Below, piece by piece: positions 1 to 8,366 of a stretch of 64,000 nucleotides of DNA. The position numbers were made by a program, and so were the translations under genes. Within the stretch, counting starts at the first letter, position 1, and the number at the start of each line of letters is the position of its first letter. Origin of the DNA: an uncultured Prevotella sp. (GTDB taxonomy: Bacteria > Bacteroidota > Bacteroidia > Bacteroidales > Bacteroidaceae); NCBI GenBank assembly GCA_946183415.1, contig CAMHAM010000001.1:97510-161509 (forward strand), in the 5' to 3' direction. A model generated the notes under the pieces. The model was not told the DNA's origin and made no database searches. It saw only the letters and a list, made by a program, of their open reading frames with translations.

Positions 1-184
1 TTTCATCGAGCGTCAGCTCGTGGGCTATGAGGATGAGATGGACTACCATGCTATCGGTACCATCTCCGAGCTGTTCGACGGCAATCCGCCGTTCCACGGC
101 CGTGGCGCTATGTCGTTTGCCATGAACGTGGCCGAAATCCTGCGCACGTTACAGCTCTTGGACAAGTATTCATATCAAAAATAA
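1..184 (+). CDS. Glycogen debranching enzyme, C-terminal end (partial)
   Basis: The open frame enters from the left edge (first full codon at base 2) and stops at 182-184. About 60 residues are visible, including a stretch reading GTISELFDGNPPFHGRGA followed by an amphipathic helix (MNVAEILRTLQLL). This matches the end of the amylo-alpha-1,6-glucosidase (GDE C-terminal, alpha/alpha barrel) domain. The enzyme would remove alpha-1,6 branches during glycogen turnover in the cytoplasm. Only 12 bases separate its stop from the next gene, a GT4 glycogen synthase-like enzyme, so they are probably co-transcribed. The family call rests on a short fragment plus this context. Confidence 0.7.
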   Translation, partial: FIERQLVGYEDEMDYHAIGTISELFDGNPPFHGRGAMSFAMNVAEILRTLQLLDKYSYQK

Positions 185-190
185 GGAGGG
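184..190 (+). promoter_or_regulatory. Shine-Dalgarno sequence before the GT4 gene
   Basis: AAGGAGG lies 6 bases before the ATG at 197 and overlaps the stop of the debranching enzyme. Good Shine-Dalgarno matches are rare in this window, so this one supports the start at 197 and suggests efficient translation of the second gene. Confidence 0.6.
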
Positions 191-196
191 ACGACT

Positions 197-1468
197 ATGA
201 AAGTATTAATGTTTGGATGGGAGTATCCTCCTCACGTATTTGGTGGACTCGCCACTGCTAACTATGGAATCTCTGAGGGCCTGAAGGCTCAAGGTGATAT
301 CGAGACTGTGCTCTGCCTGCCTCATCCTTTCGGCGATGAGAGCCAGCATGCCTGCCGCATCGTTGCCATGAACGCCGTGCCCATTGCCTGGCGTGACGTC
401 GACTATGACTATGTCAAGCAGCGTGTGGGCAACATTATGGACCCTGACTATTATTTCAAGCTCCGCGAGCATATCTATGCCGACTTCAACTACATGAATG
501 TCAACGATCTCGGTGCCATGGAGTTTGCGGGAGGCTATCCCGGCAATTTGCACGAGGAAATCAACAACTACTCGATCATCGCTGGCCAGGTGGCCCGGGC
601 CGAGGAGTTCGACATCATTCATGCGCACGACTGGCTGACCTTCCCTGCCGGCATCCACGCTAAGCAGGTCAGCGGCAAACCGCTCTGCATTCATGTCCAC
701 GCTACCGACTTCGACCGCTCTCGTGGCAAGGTGAACCCGACGGTCTACTCGATTGAGAAGAACGGCATGGACTGGGCCGACTGCATCATGTGTGTGTCGG
801 AGCTGACCCGTCAGACGGTTATCAATCAGTACCACCAGGATCCGCGTAAGTGCTTCACCGTGCATAATGCCGTATATCCCCTGCCCGAGGAGTATCAGGC
901 TATACCGCGCCCCGACCATACGGGCAAGGAGAAGGTGGTTACCTTCCTGGGCCGCATCACGATGCAGAAAGGTCCTGAGTACTTTGTCGAGGCCGCTACG
1001 ATGGTGCTCCACCGCACGCGCAATGTCCGCTTCTGCATGGCCGGTTCGGGCGATATGATGGATGCGATGATCCATCTGGCAGCCGAGCGCGGTATTGCAG
1101 ACCGATTCCATTTCCCGGGCTTCATGCGCGGCAAGCAGGTCTATGAGTGCCTCAAAGACTCTGATGTATACGTTATGCCTTCCGTTTCCGAGCCTTTCGG
1201 AATATCTCCGCTGGAGGCCATGCAGTGCGGTACGCCTTCTATCATCTCGAAGCAGTCGGGCTGTGCTGAGATTCTCGACAACTGTATCAAGGTTGACTAC
1301 TGGGACATCCACGCCTTGGCCGATGCCATCTATTCGATCTGCCACAACGAGTCGCTCTTCCAGTATCTCAAGGATGAGGGCAAGCGCGAGGTTGACCAGA
1401 TTACGTGGGAGAAGGTGGGCACCTGGATTCGCACACTCTATCGCCGCACCCTCGGATGGGAACAGTAA
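197..1468 (+). CDS. GT4 glycosyltransferase, glycogen synthase-like
   Basis: This 423-aa protein starts MKVLMFGWEYPPHVFGGLA, the GT-B N-terminal loop with the Gly-Gly that contacts the sugar nucleotide. The acceptor-side motif DIIHAHDWLTFPAG is near residue 140. The C-terminal Rossmann domain has VVTFLGRITMQKGPEYFVEA, and the donor-site E-x7-E motif appears as EPFGISPLEAMQCGTPSI near residue 335. These are hallmarks of family GT4. Between a debranching enzyme and a GH57 amylase, elongation of an alpha-1,4-glucan is the likely role. The donor nucleotide (ADP- or UDP-glucose) cannot be read from the sequence. Confidence 0.85.
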   Translation: MKVLMFGWEYPPHVFGGLATANYGISEGLKAQGDIETVLCLPHPFGDESQHACRIVAMNAVPIAWRDVDYDYVKQRVGNIMDPDYYFKLREHIYADFNYMNVNDLGAMEFAGGYPGNLHEEINNYSIIAGQVARAEEFDIIHAHDWLTFPAGIHAKQVSGKPLCIHVHATDFDRSRGKVNPTVYSIEKNGMDWADCIMCVSELTRQTVINQYHQDPRKCFTVHNAVYPLPEEYQAIPRPDHTGKEKVVTFLGRITMQKGPEYFVEAATMVLHRTRNVRFCMAGSGDMMDAMIHLAAERGIADRFHFPGFMRGKQVYECLKDSDVYVMPSVSEPFGISPLEAMQCGTPSIISKQSGCAEILDNCIKVDYWDIHALADAIYSICHNESLFQYLKDEGKREVDQITWEKVGTWIRTLYRRTLGWEQ

Positions 1469-1504
1469 ACTAATTAAGAATTAAGAATATAAGAGTTAAG
1501 AGTT

Positions 1505-2878
1505 ATGAAAACAATTTGTTTATATTTCGAAATACATCAGATTATTCATCTGAAGCGCTACCGTTTCTTCGACATCGGTACCGATCATTATTACTATGAT
1601 GACTACGAGAATGAGCGTAGTATCACCGACATCGCTAACCGCAGCTACATGCCCGCCCTGAACACGCTCCACGACATGATTAAGGAGAATGGCAACTACT
1701 TCAAGGTGGCCTTCTCACTGTCGGGAACAGGCATCGAGCAGCTTGAGATGCATGCGCCGCAGGTCATCGAGAAACTGCAGGAAATGAATGAGACCGGTTG
1801 CGTGGAGTTCCTCGCCGAGCCTTACAGCCACGGCCTTTCCTCACTGGCCAACAACGAGAAGCACGAGGAGACCTTCGCCCGCGACGTGAAGAAGCAGGCC
1901 GACAAGATCGAGGAACTCTTCGGCAAGCGTCCCACCGTGGCCCGTAACTCATCTCTCATCTATAGCGACGACATTGGAGCACAGATTGCTGCCATGGGCT
2001 TCAAGGGTATGCTCACCGAGGGTGCCAAGCACGTACTCGGCTGGAAGTCGCCCCATTACGTATACCACTGCAATCAGGCTCCCAACCTGAAGCTGCTGTT
2101 GCGCGACGTGGAACTCTCCGACGATATCTCTCTGCGCTTCAACAACTCCGAGTGGGACGGCTATCCTCTCTTCGCCGATGCCTATATCGACCGCATCGCC
2201 CGTATGCCCGAGGAAGAGCAGATCATCAACATCTTCATGGAACTGTCGGCCCTGGGTATTGCTCAGCCACTCAGCTCTAACATCCTCAACTTCATCCATG
2301 CGCTGCCTGCCTGCGCCAAGGCCAAGGGCATCAACTTCATGACTCCGACGGAGATCTGCAAGGCCTGCAAGAGCGTCAGCCAGCTCGACGTGCCCGATAC
2401 CCTCTCTTGGGTTGACGAGGAGCGCGACGTCAGCTGCTGGCTTGGCAACGCCATGCAGCACGAGGCCTTCAACAAGCTCTACTCTGTGGCCGATCGTCTG
2501 CTCATTGCCAACGATCCCCGCATCAATCAGGACTGGGACTATCTGCAGGCTTCCAACAACTTCCGCTTCATGACCACCAAGCCCTCGAACGTGGGTCTCG
2601 ATCGTGGTATCTACAGCGGACCGTTTGATGCCTTCACCAACTACATGAACATTCTCGGTGACTTCATCAACAGGGTGAACGCCCTCTATCCGCTCGATAT
2701 TGACAACGACGAGCTTGAGAGCTTGCTCACCACCATCAAGAACCAGGGTGACGAAATTGAGATGAAGGACAAGGAGATTACCCGTCTGAAGGCTCGTCTC
2801 GAGAAACTTGAGCCGAAGGCAAAGGCTCCGAAAGCAGAGAAGAAACCTGCTGCCAAGAAGAAGGCTGCAGAGAAGTAA
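1505..2878 (+). CDS. GH57 family alpha-amylase-like hydrolase
   Basis: This 457-aa cytoplasmic protein starts MKTICLYFEIHQIIHLKRYR, typical of GH57 enzymes, whose first conserved region carries a His (here EIHQ). The catalytic module spans about residues 1-390. The tail has a predicted coiled coil (about 400-440) and then a Lys/Ala/Pro-rich low-complexity stretch. It follows the GT4 gene by 36 bases, a gap filled with short ttaagaat-type repeats. The likely role is hydrolysis or transfer on alpha-1,4-glucan in the glycogen cycle. The basic tail is an add-on beyond the catalytic module and may be a lineage trait. Confidence 0.85.
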   Translation: MKTICLYFEIHQIIHLKRYRFFDIGTDHYYYDDYENERSITDIANRSYMPALNTLHDMIKENGNYFKVAFSLSGTGIEQLEMHAPQVIEKLQEMNETGCVEFLAEPYSHGLSSLANNEKHEETFARDVKKQADKIEELFGKRPTVARNSSLIYSDDIGAQIAAMGFKGMLTEGAKHVLGWKSPHYVYHCNQAPNLKLLLRDVELSDDISLRFNNSEWDGYPLFADAYIDRIARMPEEEQIINIFMELSALGIAQPLSSNILNFIHALPACAKAKGINFMTPTEICKACKSVSQLDVPDTLSWVDEERDVSCWLGNAMQHEAFNKLYSVADRLLIANDPRINQDWDYLQASNNFRFMTTKPSNVGLDRGIYSGPFDAFTNYMNILGDFINRVNALYPLDIDNDELESLLTTIKNQGDEIEMKDKEITRLKARLEKLEPKAKAPKAEKKPAAKKKAAEK

Positions 2879-2907
2879 TTCGTCTTCTCCAAGTATTTTC
2901 TCTCATA

Positions 2908-2946
2908 TAGGTGCGTGTATCTTTAGGGATGCACGCACCTAATTTT
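2908..2946 (+). terminator. Rho-independent terminator after the glycogen genes
   Basis: A perfect 10-bp stem (TAGGTGCGTG at 2908-2917 with CACGCACCTA at 2932-2941) is followed by ATTTTATT. It lies 30 bases after the GH57 stop and probably ends the glycogen operon. Confidence 0.7.
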
Positions 2947-2982
2947 ATTCGCCCCTATTACCATTTTTATTCAACTAATTAC

Positions 2983-3309
2983 GGCTCAGTTCGAAAAGCC
3001 TGTTGAATTCTATCAGTATACTGCGCGCGTATTGTATTGAATACGCATAAAAGACGCGACCCTTCCGACCCTTGTGACCCCTAACCGCCTTTTACGGGAT
3101 GACACAAGGGGCAGAAGGGTCACGTCTTTCTGCTATATGACTACTATAGGAGAAATAGTAGTGACGATTCCATATTCAGATGAAGACTTTCTGCTTCCAG
3201 ATACAATAGTCGTAGCAAAAATTCCGTCCATTGTATTTTTAGTTCCAAGGGTTGGAATTATACCTGCAATGTTTGCTTGACTCTTTCAACAGGCTTTTCG
3301 GACTGAGCC
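2983..3309. mobile_element. MITE-like element with 25-bp terminal inverted repeats
   Basis: The left end (2983-3007) begins GGCTCAGTTCGAAAAGCC and the right end (3285-3309) is its inverse, with 24 of 25 bases matching. Inside, 3050-3084 and about 3096-3129 form a second, imperfect inverted repeat that also pairs GACCCTTC-type blocks. No transposase is encoded; the only internal ORF (3074-3280) has no recognisable content. No clear target-site duplication is visible. The element fills most of the 467-bp gap between the GH57 gene and the convergent glutamine synthetase gene. The transposase family is unknown to me. Confidence 0.5.
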
Positions 3310-3345
3310 AGAACAACTACTGGCAGTTCCTGGGCAACGTGATGC

Positions 3346-5568
3346 CTAACGGATGAACAGCAGCTCGCGGTATTTTGGGAGTGACCAGAGACCGTCTTCG
3401 ACAATCATCTCGAGCTGATCGGTCTCATAGCGGATGGCCACCATCTTCGGACATACGGTATCGTGATAGGCGATGGCGCGCTCGTGGATGTTGTAGATGC
3501 GGTTAGCCACGCGACGAGCCTCTGTGAGATCCTCGACAAGCTGTTCGATGCGCTCCGTACGCTCGGCAATCTCTTGGATGAGCTTCATATTACGTGCTGA
3601 GAGGCGGTTGGCTTCGTCCTCGGGGAAGACATCCTTCATGCCCTGTACGTTCTTGATGAGCTGCGACTGGTAGTGGGTAGAGACAGGGATGATGTGATTC
3701 ATCGAGAGGTCGCCCATCACGCGAGCCTCTATCTGTACCGTCTTCACATAAGTTTCCCATTTTACCTCGTTACGAGCTTCGAGCTCCTTACGGTTCATGA
3801 CCTTGGTGGTCTCAAACATGCGGACGCTGGAATCGTCGAGATAGTGCTCGATAATCTTCGGACATGACTTCTCTACATCGAGTCCGCGACGCGCAGCTTC
3901 CTTCACCCATTCGTCGCTATAGCCGTTGCCATCGAAACGGATGGGCTTGCAGGTCTTGATGTCTTCGCGCAGTACATCGATGATGGCCGACAGCTTGGCC
4001 TCGCCCTTTGCCATGCGTTTGTCGACACGTTTCTTGAAATCCTGAAGGGCTTCTGCCATAGACGAGTTAAGGACAATCATCGCTGAGGCACAGTTGGCTG
4101 ACGAGCCTGGTGCACGGAACTCAAAACGATTACCCGTAAAGGCGAAGGGCGATGTGCGGTTGCGGTCGGTATTGTCGATGATGAGGTCGGGAATCTGTGG
4201 AATATCGATTTCCATACCTCGCTTGCCCTTGAGGGTGAACAGATCCTCTTTGTCGCTCTGCTCGATGTGATCGAGAAGTTCGGTGAGCTGTTTGCCCAGG
4301 AACGAACTGATGATTGATGGTGGCGCCTCGTTGCCACCCAGGCGGTGGTCGTTGGTAGCACTCACGATAGATGCCTTCAGCAGACCGTTGTGGCGATAGA
4401 CTGCCATCAATGTCTCGACGATGAAGGTGACGAAGCGCAGGTTCTCCTCAGGTGTCTTGCCTGGGGCGTGGAGCAGGATACTGTTCTCATTGGGCGAAGC
4501 GCCTGGGATAGCACGCTCGGCAGTGAGACTCCAGTTATTATGCTTTCCTGAGCCGTTGATGCCATCGAAAGGTTTCTCGTGGAGCAGCACGCGGAACCCG
4601 TGGTTACGGGCCACGCGCTTCATGAGTGACATCAGGAGCATGTTATGGTCGACGGCGAGGTTACACTCCTCAAAGATCGGGGCCAGTTCGAACTGGTTGG
4701 GAGCCACCTCGTTGTGTCGCGTCTTACAGGGAATGGCCAACTCGAGGGCCTGAATCTCCAGATCCTTCATGAAAGCCTGCACGCGGTCGGGGATGGTGCC
4801 GAAATAGTGGTCGTCCATCTGCTGGTTCTTCGCACTCTCGTGACCCATCAGCGTGCGACCTGTCATCAAGAGGTCGGGGCGGGCAGAGTAGAGACCTTCG
4901 TCGACGAGGAAATACTCCTGCTCCCATCCGAGGTTGACGCGCACTTTCTTCACGTTGTCGTAGAAATACTGACAGACGTCGGTAGCGGCCTTGTTCAGGG
5001 CGTGTATAGAACGTAGCAGCGGTGCCTTATAGTCGAGCGCCTCGCCTGTATAGGCGATGAAAATGGTGGGGATACAGAGTGTGTCGTCGATGATAAAGAC
5101 AGGCGACGTGGGATCCCAAGCAGAGTAGCCGCGAGCCTCGAAGGTGTTACGGATACCGCCGTTAGGGAAACTTGAGGCGTCGGGCTCCTGCTGTACGAGC
5201 AGTTTCCCTGAGAACATCTCAATCATCCCCCCCTTGCCGTCATGCTCGACGAAGGCGTCGTGTTTCTCGGCAGTGCCTTCAGTCAATGGCTGGAACCAGT
5301 GAGTATAGTGGGTGACACCCATTTCGAGCGCCCACTGCTTCATGCCTAAGGCGACGGCATCGGCAATAGAACGGTCGAGACGGGCACCATTGTCCATCAC
5401 GTCGATCAACTTGGCATAGACATCTGCAGGCAGATACTTATACATCTTTTGACGAGTAAACACATACTTGCCGAAATACTCTGAGGGACGTTCGGAGGGT
5501 GTTGGCACCTCTACGGCCTTTTTCTTGAAGGCTTCCTCTACGACTTGGAATCTAAGTAAGTTTGACAT
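3346..5568 (-). CDS. glnN: Type III glutamine synthetase
   Basis: At 740 aa this is the large GSIII form common in Bacteroidales, not the ~470-aa GSI. Diagnostic segments are TRHNEVAPNQFELAPIFEE, HEKPFDGINGSGKHNNWSL (glutamate/ATP site) and RFEFRAPGSSANCASAMIV. The C-terminal third is helical and typical of GSIII. It makes glutamine from glutamate, ammonia and ATP in the cytoplasm. It is the last gene of a minus-strand run after agmatine deiminase, N-carbamoylputrescine amidase and an outer-membrane barrel, with gaps of only 14-22 bases. In that order it could re-assimilate ammonia released by the first two enzymes. Confidence 0.95.
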   Translation of the reverse strand: MSNLLRFQVVEEAFKKKAVEVPTPSERPSEYFGKYVFTRQKMYKYLPADVYAKLIDVMDNGARLDRSIADAVALGMKQWALEMGVTHYTHWFQPLTEGTAEKHDAFVEHDGKGGMIEMFSGKLLVQQEPDASSFPNGGIRNTFEARGYSAWDPTSPVFIIDDTLCIPTIFIAYTGEALDYKAPLLRSIHALNKAATDVCQYFYDNVKKVRVNLGWEQEYFLVDEGLYSARPDLLMTGRTLMGHESAKNQQMDDHYFGTIPDRVQAFMKDLEIQALELAIPCKTRHNEVAPNQFELAPIFEECNLAVDHNMLLMSLMKRVARNHGFRVLLHEKPFDGINGSGKHNNWSLTAERAIPGASPNENSILLHAPGKTPEENLRFVTFIVETLMAVYRHNGLLKASIVSATNDHRLGGNEAPPSIISSFLGKQLTELLDHIEQSDKEDLFTLKGKRGMEIDIPQIPDLIIDNTDRNRTSPFAFTGNRFEFRAPGSSANCASAMIVLNSSMAEALQDFKKRVDKRMAKGEAKLSAIIDVLREDIKTCKPIRFDGNGYSDEWVKEAARRGLDVEKSCPKIIEHYLDDSSVRMFETTKVMNRKELEARNEVKWETYVKTVQIEARVMGDLSMNHIIPVSTHYQSQLIKNVQGMKDVFPEDEANRLSARNMKLIQEIAERTERIEQLVEDLTEARRVANRIYNIHERAIAYHDTVCPKMVAIRYETDQLEMIVEDGLWSLPKYRELLFIR

Positions 5569-5590
5569 ATATTTTAGTTTTTTGAAGTTT

Positions 5591-6379
5591 TCATAAGGTT
5601 GCCAGACTGATGCCCATCAGGATGCGGGCGTTGCCGGCAGCTGGGTTGGCGTGTACCTCGACGAACACGGGGAGCTTGAAGGTGCGATTCAGCGGGAAAC
5701 ACTTTGTGGCGCGCAGCGAGGCCATGCAGACACCGAAGCCGCCAGCGTAGAAGTAGCCCTTATAGCTCCCCACGATCGGGTGGCCTGAGTCGTCGACATC
5801 GTCATAGAGGATTTCGATGCCGGAACTCTCGTAGGGGCAGACACCGAGGCGGACATCCCAGTCGAGGTCGAAGTATCTGAAGGGTACGGCAAGCTCAACG
5901 AACGATGAGTAAGCTCGCTTGCCGTCGACCCTGAAGTCGTTGCCGGCAAAGATGGTGCGCCAGGTGAGTGAGCCGTATTTGCACTCATAGCCAATCTCGC
6001 CTTCAATCTGATGCCCGCTGGTCAGACTGTTGTGGGAGAAGTAGCGGCTGTCGATGGTGCCTTCAGCCCACATGTCGCTGATACCGATGTTGAATCCTTT
6101 ATAGCGGTAGTTGAGGTGTATGTCGAGCTCTTCGAGATCTTCGCTCCTGAAGCCTGTGCTGCCTTCGAGGTTGAGGTCGAACCCTTTCCAGGTGATACCT
6201 ATCTCTGGCTGGAAGCATACGTTGCCGAGGTCTTGGCCGCGCCACATGTAGTGACTGACGATGGCGGCATCGAGGTAAGGCTCGGGCTTATCCTGAGCCA
6301 AGGCGGTGAATAGCGAGCAGAAGGTGAGCAATAGGCTGCACATCACCCTGCGAAATAATAGATTACTTTTCTTTATCAT
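5591..6379 (-). CDS. Outer-membrane beta-barrel protein, TorF/porin-like
   Basis: This 262-aa protein starts with a signal peptide (MIKKSNLLFRRVMCSLLL to the ALAQ cleavage site). The mature part has alternating short beta strands rich in Tyr, Gly and Phe, beginning LDAAIVSHYMWRGQDLGN. That opening resembles the TorF/Gcw_chp group of putative porins (D-x-x-x-V-S-x-Y-x-W-R-G). It sits between aguB and glnN on the minus strand with gaps of 14 and 22 bases, so it may admit nitrogenous compounds, which is an inference from position. Some other small barrel family is possible. Confidence 0.6.
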   Translation of the reverse strand: MIKKSNLLFRRVMCSLLLTFCSLFTALAQDKPEPYLDAAIVSHYMWRGQDLGNVCFQPEIGITWKGFDLNLEGSTGFRSEDLEELDIHLNYRYKGFNIGISDMWAEGTIDSRYFSHNSLTSGHQIEGEIGYECKYGSLTWRTIFAGNDFRVDGKRAYSSFVELAVPFRYFDLDWDVRLGVCPYESSGIEILYDDVDDSGHPIVGSYKGYFYAGGFGVCMASLRATKCFPLNRTFKLPVFVEVHANPAAGNARILMGISLATL

Positions 6380-6393
6380 CTGTAAACTTCCAA

Positions 6394-7278
6394 TTAATCA
6401 ATAAACCTACTTGTGATATTTGTATAAGCGTCGATGCGACGGTCGCGCAGGAAAGGCCACCAACGGCGTACCTGCTCCGAATGGTCGAGGTCGATCTCTA
6501 CGATGATGCTCTCTTCCTCGTCGGTCGAGGCTTCGTAGATGAGTTCGCCCTGAGGGCCAGCTACGAACGAGGTGCCCCAGAATTGGATGCCATTCGTCTG
6601 CCTGGAAGGGTCGGGCTCGTAGCCCACACGGTTGACGGTGACGACGGGTAGCCCGTTGGCTACGGCATGTCCTCGCTGTACGGTCTGCCAGGCCATACGT
6701 TGGCGCTGCTGCTCCTCGGGCGTGTCGCTCGACTCATAGCCGATGGCTGTGGGGTAGATGAGCATCTCAGCCCCCTGCAGGACCATCAGGCGTGCTGCCT
6801 CGGGATACCACTGATCCCAGCAAACGAGCACCCCCAGTCGGCCCACCGATGTCTGTATCGGGTGGAAGCCCAAGTCGCCCGGCGTGAAGTAGAATTTCTC
6901 GTAGTAGGCGGGATCGTCGGGGATGTGCATCTTACGGTAGATGCCTGCGACGGAGCCGTCGCTCTCTAGCACGACGGCCGTATTGTGATAGAGTCCAGGT
7001 GCGCGCTTCTCGAAGAGGGAGGCGACGATGACCACACCGAATTGTTTGGCCAGTTCTCCAAAGAGTTTCGTTGATGGCCCGGGGATAGGTTCGGCAAGAT
7101 CGAAATTGTCTACGTTTTCTGTCTGGCAGAAATAGAGTGAGTTGTGCAACTCCTGGAGCACGATGAGCTGTGCGCCTCGCTTCGCCAGGTCGCTGATGCC
7201 CTCTGCCAGTCGAAGAATGTTGTTACGGGTGTCAGCAGTGTTATGCTGCTGCAGGAAGCCTATCTTTAGTTCTCTCAT
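6394..7278 (-). CDS. aguB: N-carbamoylputrescine amidase
   Basis: This 294-aa nitrilase-superfamily enzyme has the Glu-Lys-Cys triad in context: Glu in LIVLQELHNSLYFC near residue 42, Lys in YRKMHIPDDPAYYEKFYF near residue 120, and the nucleophile Cys in GVLVCWDQWYPEAARLM near residue 153. The pattern MHIPDDPAYYEKFYF is typical of N-carbamoylputrescine amidases. It converts N-carbamoylputrescine to putrescine, CO2 and ammonia. It lies 21 bases downstream of agmatine deiminase, which makes its substrate, so the pair forms the agmatine-to-putrescine route. Confidence 0.92.
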   Translation of the reverse strand: MRELKIGFLQQHNTADTRNNILRLAEGISDLAKRGAQLIVLQELHNSLYFCQTENVDNFDLAEPIPGPSTKLFGELAKQFGVVIVASLFEKRAPGLYHNTAVVLESDGSVAGIYRKMHIPDDPAYYEKFYFTPGDLGFHPIQTSVGRLGVLVCWDQWYPEAARLMVLQGAEMLIYPTAIGYESSDTPEEQQRQRMAWQTVQRGHAVANGLPVVTVNRVGYEPDPSRQTNGIQFWGTSFVAGPQGELIYEASTDEEESIIVEIDLDHSEQVRRWWPFLRDRRIDAYTNITSRFID

Positions 7279-7299
7279 TTTCTTTCACTTTTCATTTTG

Positions 7300-8283
7300 T
7301 TATTTTTTCATTTCCAAAGGAAACTGCATGGTGCAGCAGTGGAGCGACCCGTGCTGCTTGATGACGCTCCTGCAGTCTATCCCCACGATTTCCCTCCCTG
7401 GGAATACATTGCCAATCAGGCGAAGCGCTTCTTCATCCAAATCGGGCTGTCCGTAGGTCGGACAGAGTACAGCACCGTTGACGATGAGGAAGTTGGCATA
7501 GGTGGCAGGCAGGCGCTCGCCGTTGTCGCAGATGGGGCGGGGCATAGGCAACTTGACCAGCCGATAGGGCTTGCCCTCAAGCGTGCGGAAGGTTCTCAGC
7601 TGCTCTTCCATCAGCCGCAGCTCCTCGTACTGCTCGTCCTCGGGCTCGTCGCAGCCGACATACAATAAGGTGTCGTCGGGACAGATGCGCACCAGCGTGT
7701 CGATATGCCCGTCGGTATCATCGCCGGTCAGCTGCCCGTGGTCTATCCACAGGATGCGCTCAGCATGGAGTTCGCGCTTCAGCCGCTCTTCGATCTGTGC
7801 TTTCGTCATGGGCTGGTTGCGATGGGGAGCCAACAGGCAGCAGGAGGTGGTGAACACCGTACCGCGTCCGTCGCTCTCGATCGAGCCGCCTTCGAGCACA
7901 AAGTCGAGACAGTCGACATATTCGCCTTTCACCTCCCCTTTGTCATAGAGGCGGCGGTTGATGGCGTTATCGAGTTCAGCAGGGAACTTCTCGCCCCAGC
8001 CGTTGAAGCAGAAGTCGAGTAGTCGCACATGTCCTTCATCGTCAACGAGTGTGATAAACCCATGATCACGGGCCCAAGTGTCGTTGCTGGGCTGTCCGGC
8101 GATGAGCAGATGTTCGCGCTTACGGATTTCGCGAGCCATTTCCTCATAGGTGTCAGTAATCTCCTGGAGCATGGGCGCCCAGTCGGTACCTGAGTGTGGC
8201 CAGGTTAGTTGCACGCCCCATTGCGGCTCCCATTCTGCAGGCAGGCGCCACCTTGATGATTGCTGTTGATTGTTGAAACTCAT
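7300..8283 (-). CDS. aguA: Agmatine deiminase
   Basis: The protein starts MSFNNQQQSSRWRLPAEWEP. The frame is open further upstream, but that extension crosses a promoter, so the ATG ending at 8283 is preferred (327 aa). Motifs are HSGTDWAPM, NDTWARDHGF, FVLEGGSIESDGRGT, DDTDGHIDTLVR, and the C-terminal catalytic Cys in GSLHCCTMQFP. These define the peptidyl-arginine-deiminase-fold agmatine deiminases. It converts agmatine to N-carbamoylputrescine and ammonia. It is the first gene of the minus-strand run aguA-aguB-barrel-glnN and is transcribed divergently from the ABC ATPase gene at 8367. Confidence 0.93.
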   Translation of the reverse strand: MSFNNQQQSSRWRLPAEWEPQWGVQLTWPHSGTDWAPMLQEITDTYEEMAREIRKREHLLIAGQPSNDTWARDHGFITLVDDEGHVRLLDFCFNGWGEKFPAELDNAINRRLYDKGEVKGEYVDCLDFVLEGGSIESDGRGTVFTTSCCLLAPHRNQPMTKAQIEERLKRELHAERILWIDHGQLTGDDTDGHIDTLVRICPDDTLLYVGCDEPEDEQYEELRLMEEQLRTFRTLEGKPYRLVKLPMPRPICDNGERLPATYANFLIVNGAVLCPTYGQPDLDEEALRLIGNVFPGREIVGIDCRSVIKQHGSLHCCTMQFPLEMKK

Positions 8284-8293
8284 AATTTTGGCG

Positions 8294-8301
8294 CAAAGGT
8301 A
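8294..8301 (-). promoter_or_regulatory. Promoter -7 box for aguA
   Basis: Read on the minus strand this is TACCTTTG, a match to the Bacteroidetes -7 box. It lies 11 bases upstream of the chosen aguA start and faces away from the promoter at 8345. Confidence 0.6.
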
Positions 8302-8344
8302 CGAAAAAAAGCACAAAAACTGATGGTGAATAGAGTTTTTTTTG

Positions 8345-8352
8345 TACTTTTG
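8345..8352 (+). promoter_or_regulatory. Promoter -7 box for the ABC gene pair
   Basis: TACTTTTG precedes the ATG at 8367 by 14 bases, which leaves an untranslated leader of only a few bases. It is divergent from the aguA promoter 43 bases away. Confidence 0.6.
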
Positions 8353-8366
8353 CAAAAACAAAGACG

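Noticed and set aside
206..1345. A 379-codon open frame antisense to the GT4 gene
   Set aside because: The plus-strand frame has clear GT4 motifs; the antisense frame has none and mirrors its codon use.
3074..3280. A 68-aa ORF inside the MITE-like element
   Set aside because: No ribosome site, no recognisable content, and part of it covers the inner palindrome; it is probably chance.
3310..3356. A plus-strand peptide LSQNNYWQFLGNVMPNG running into the glnN end
   Set aside because: It looks coding-like, but it overlaps the glnN stop on the other strand and has no upstream frame beyond the MITE-like element; it could be a remnant, but support is too thin.
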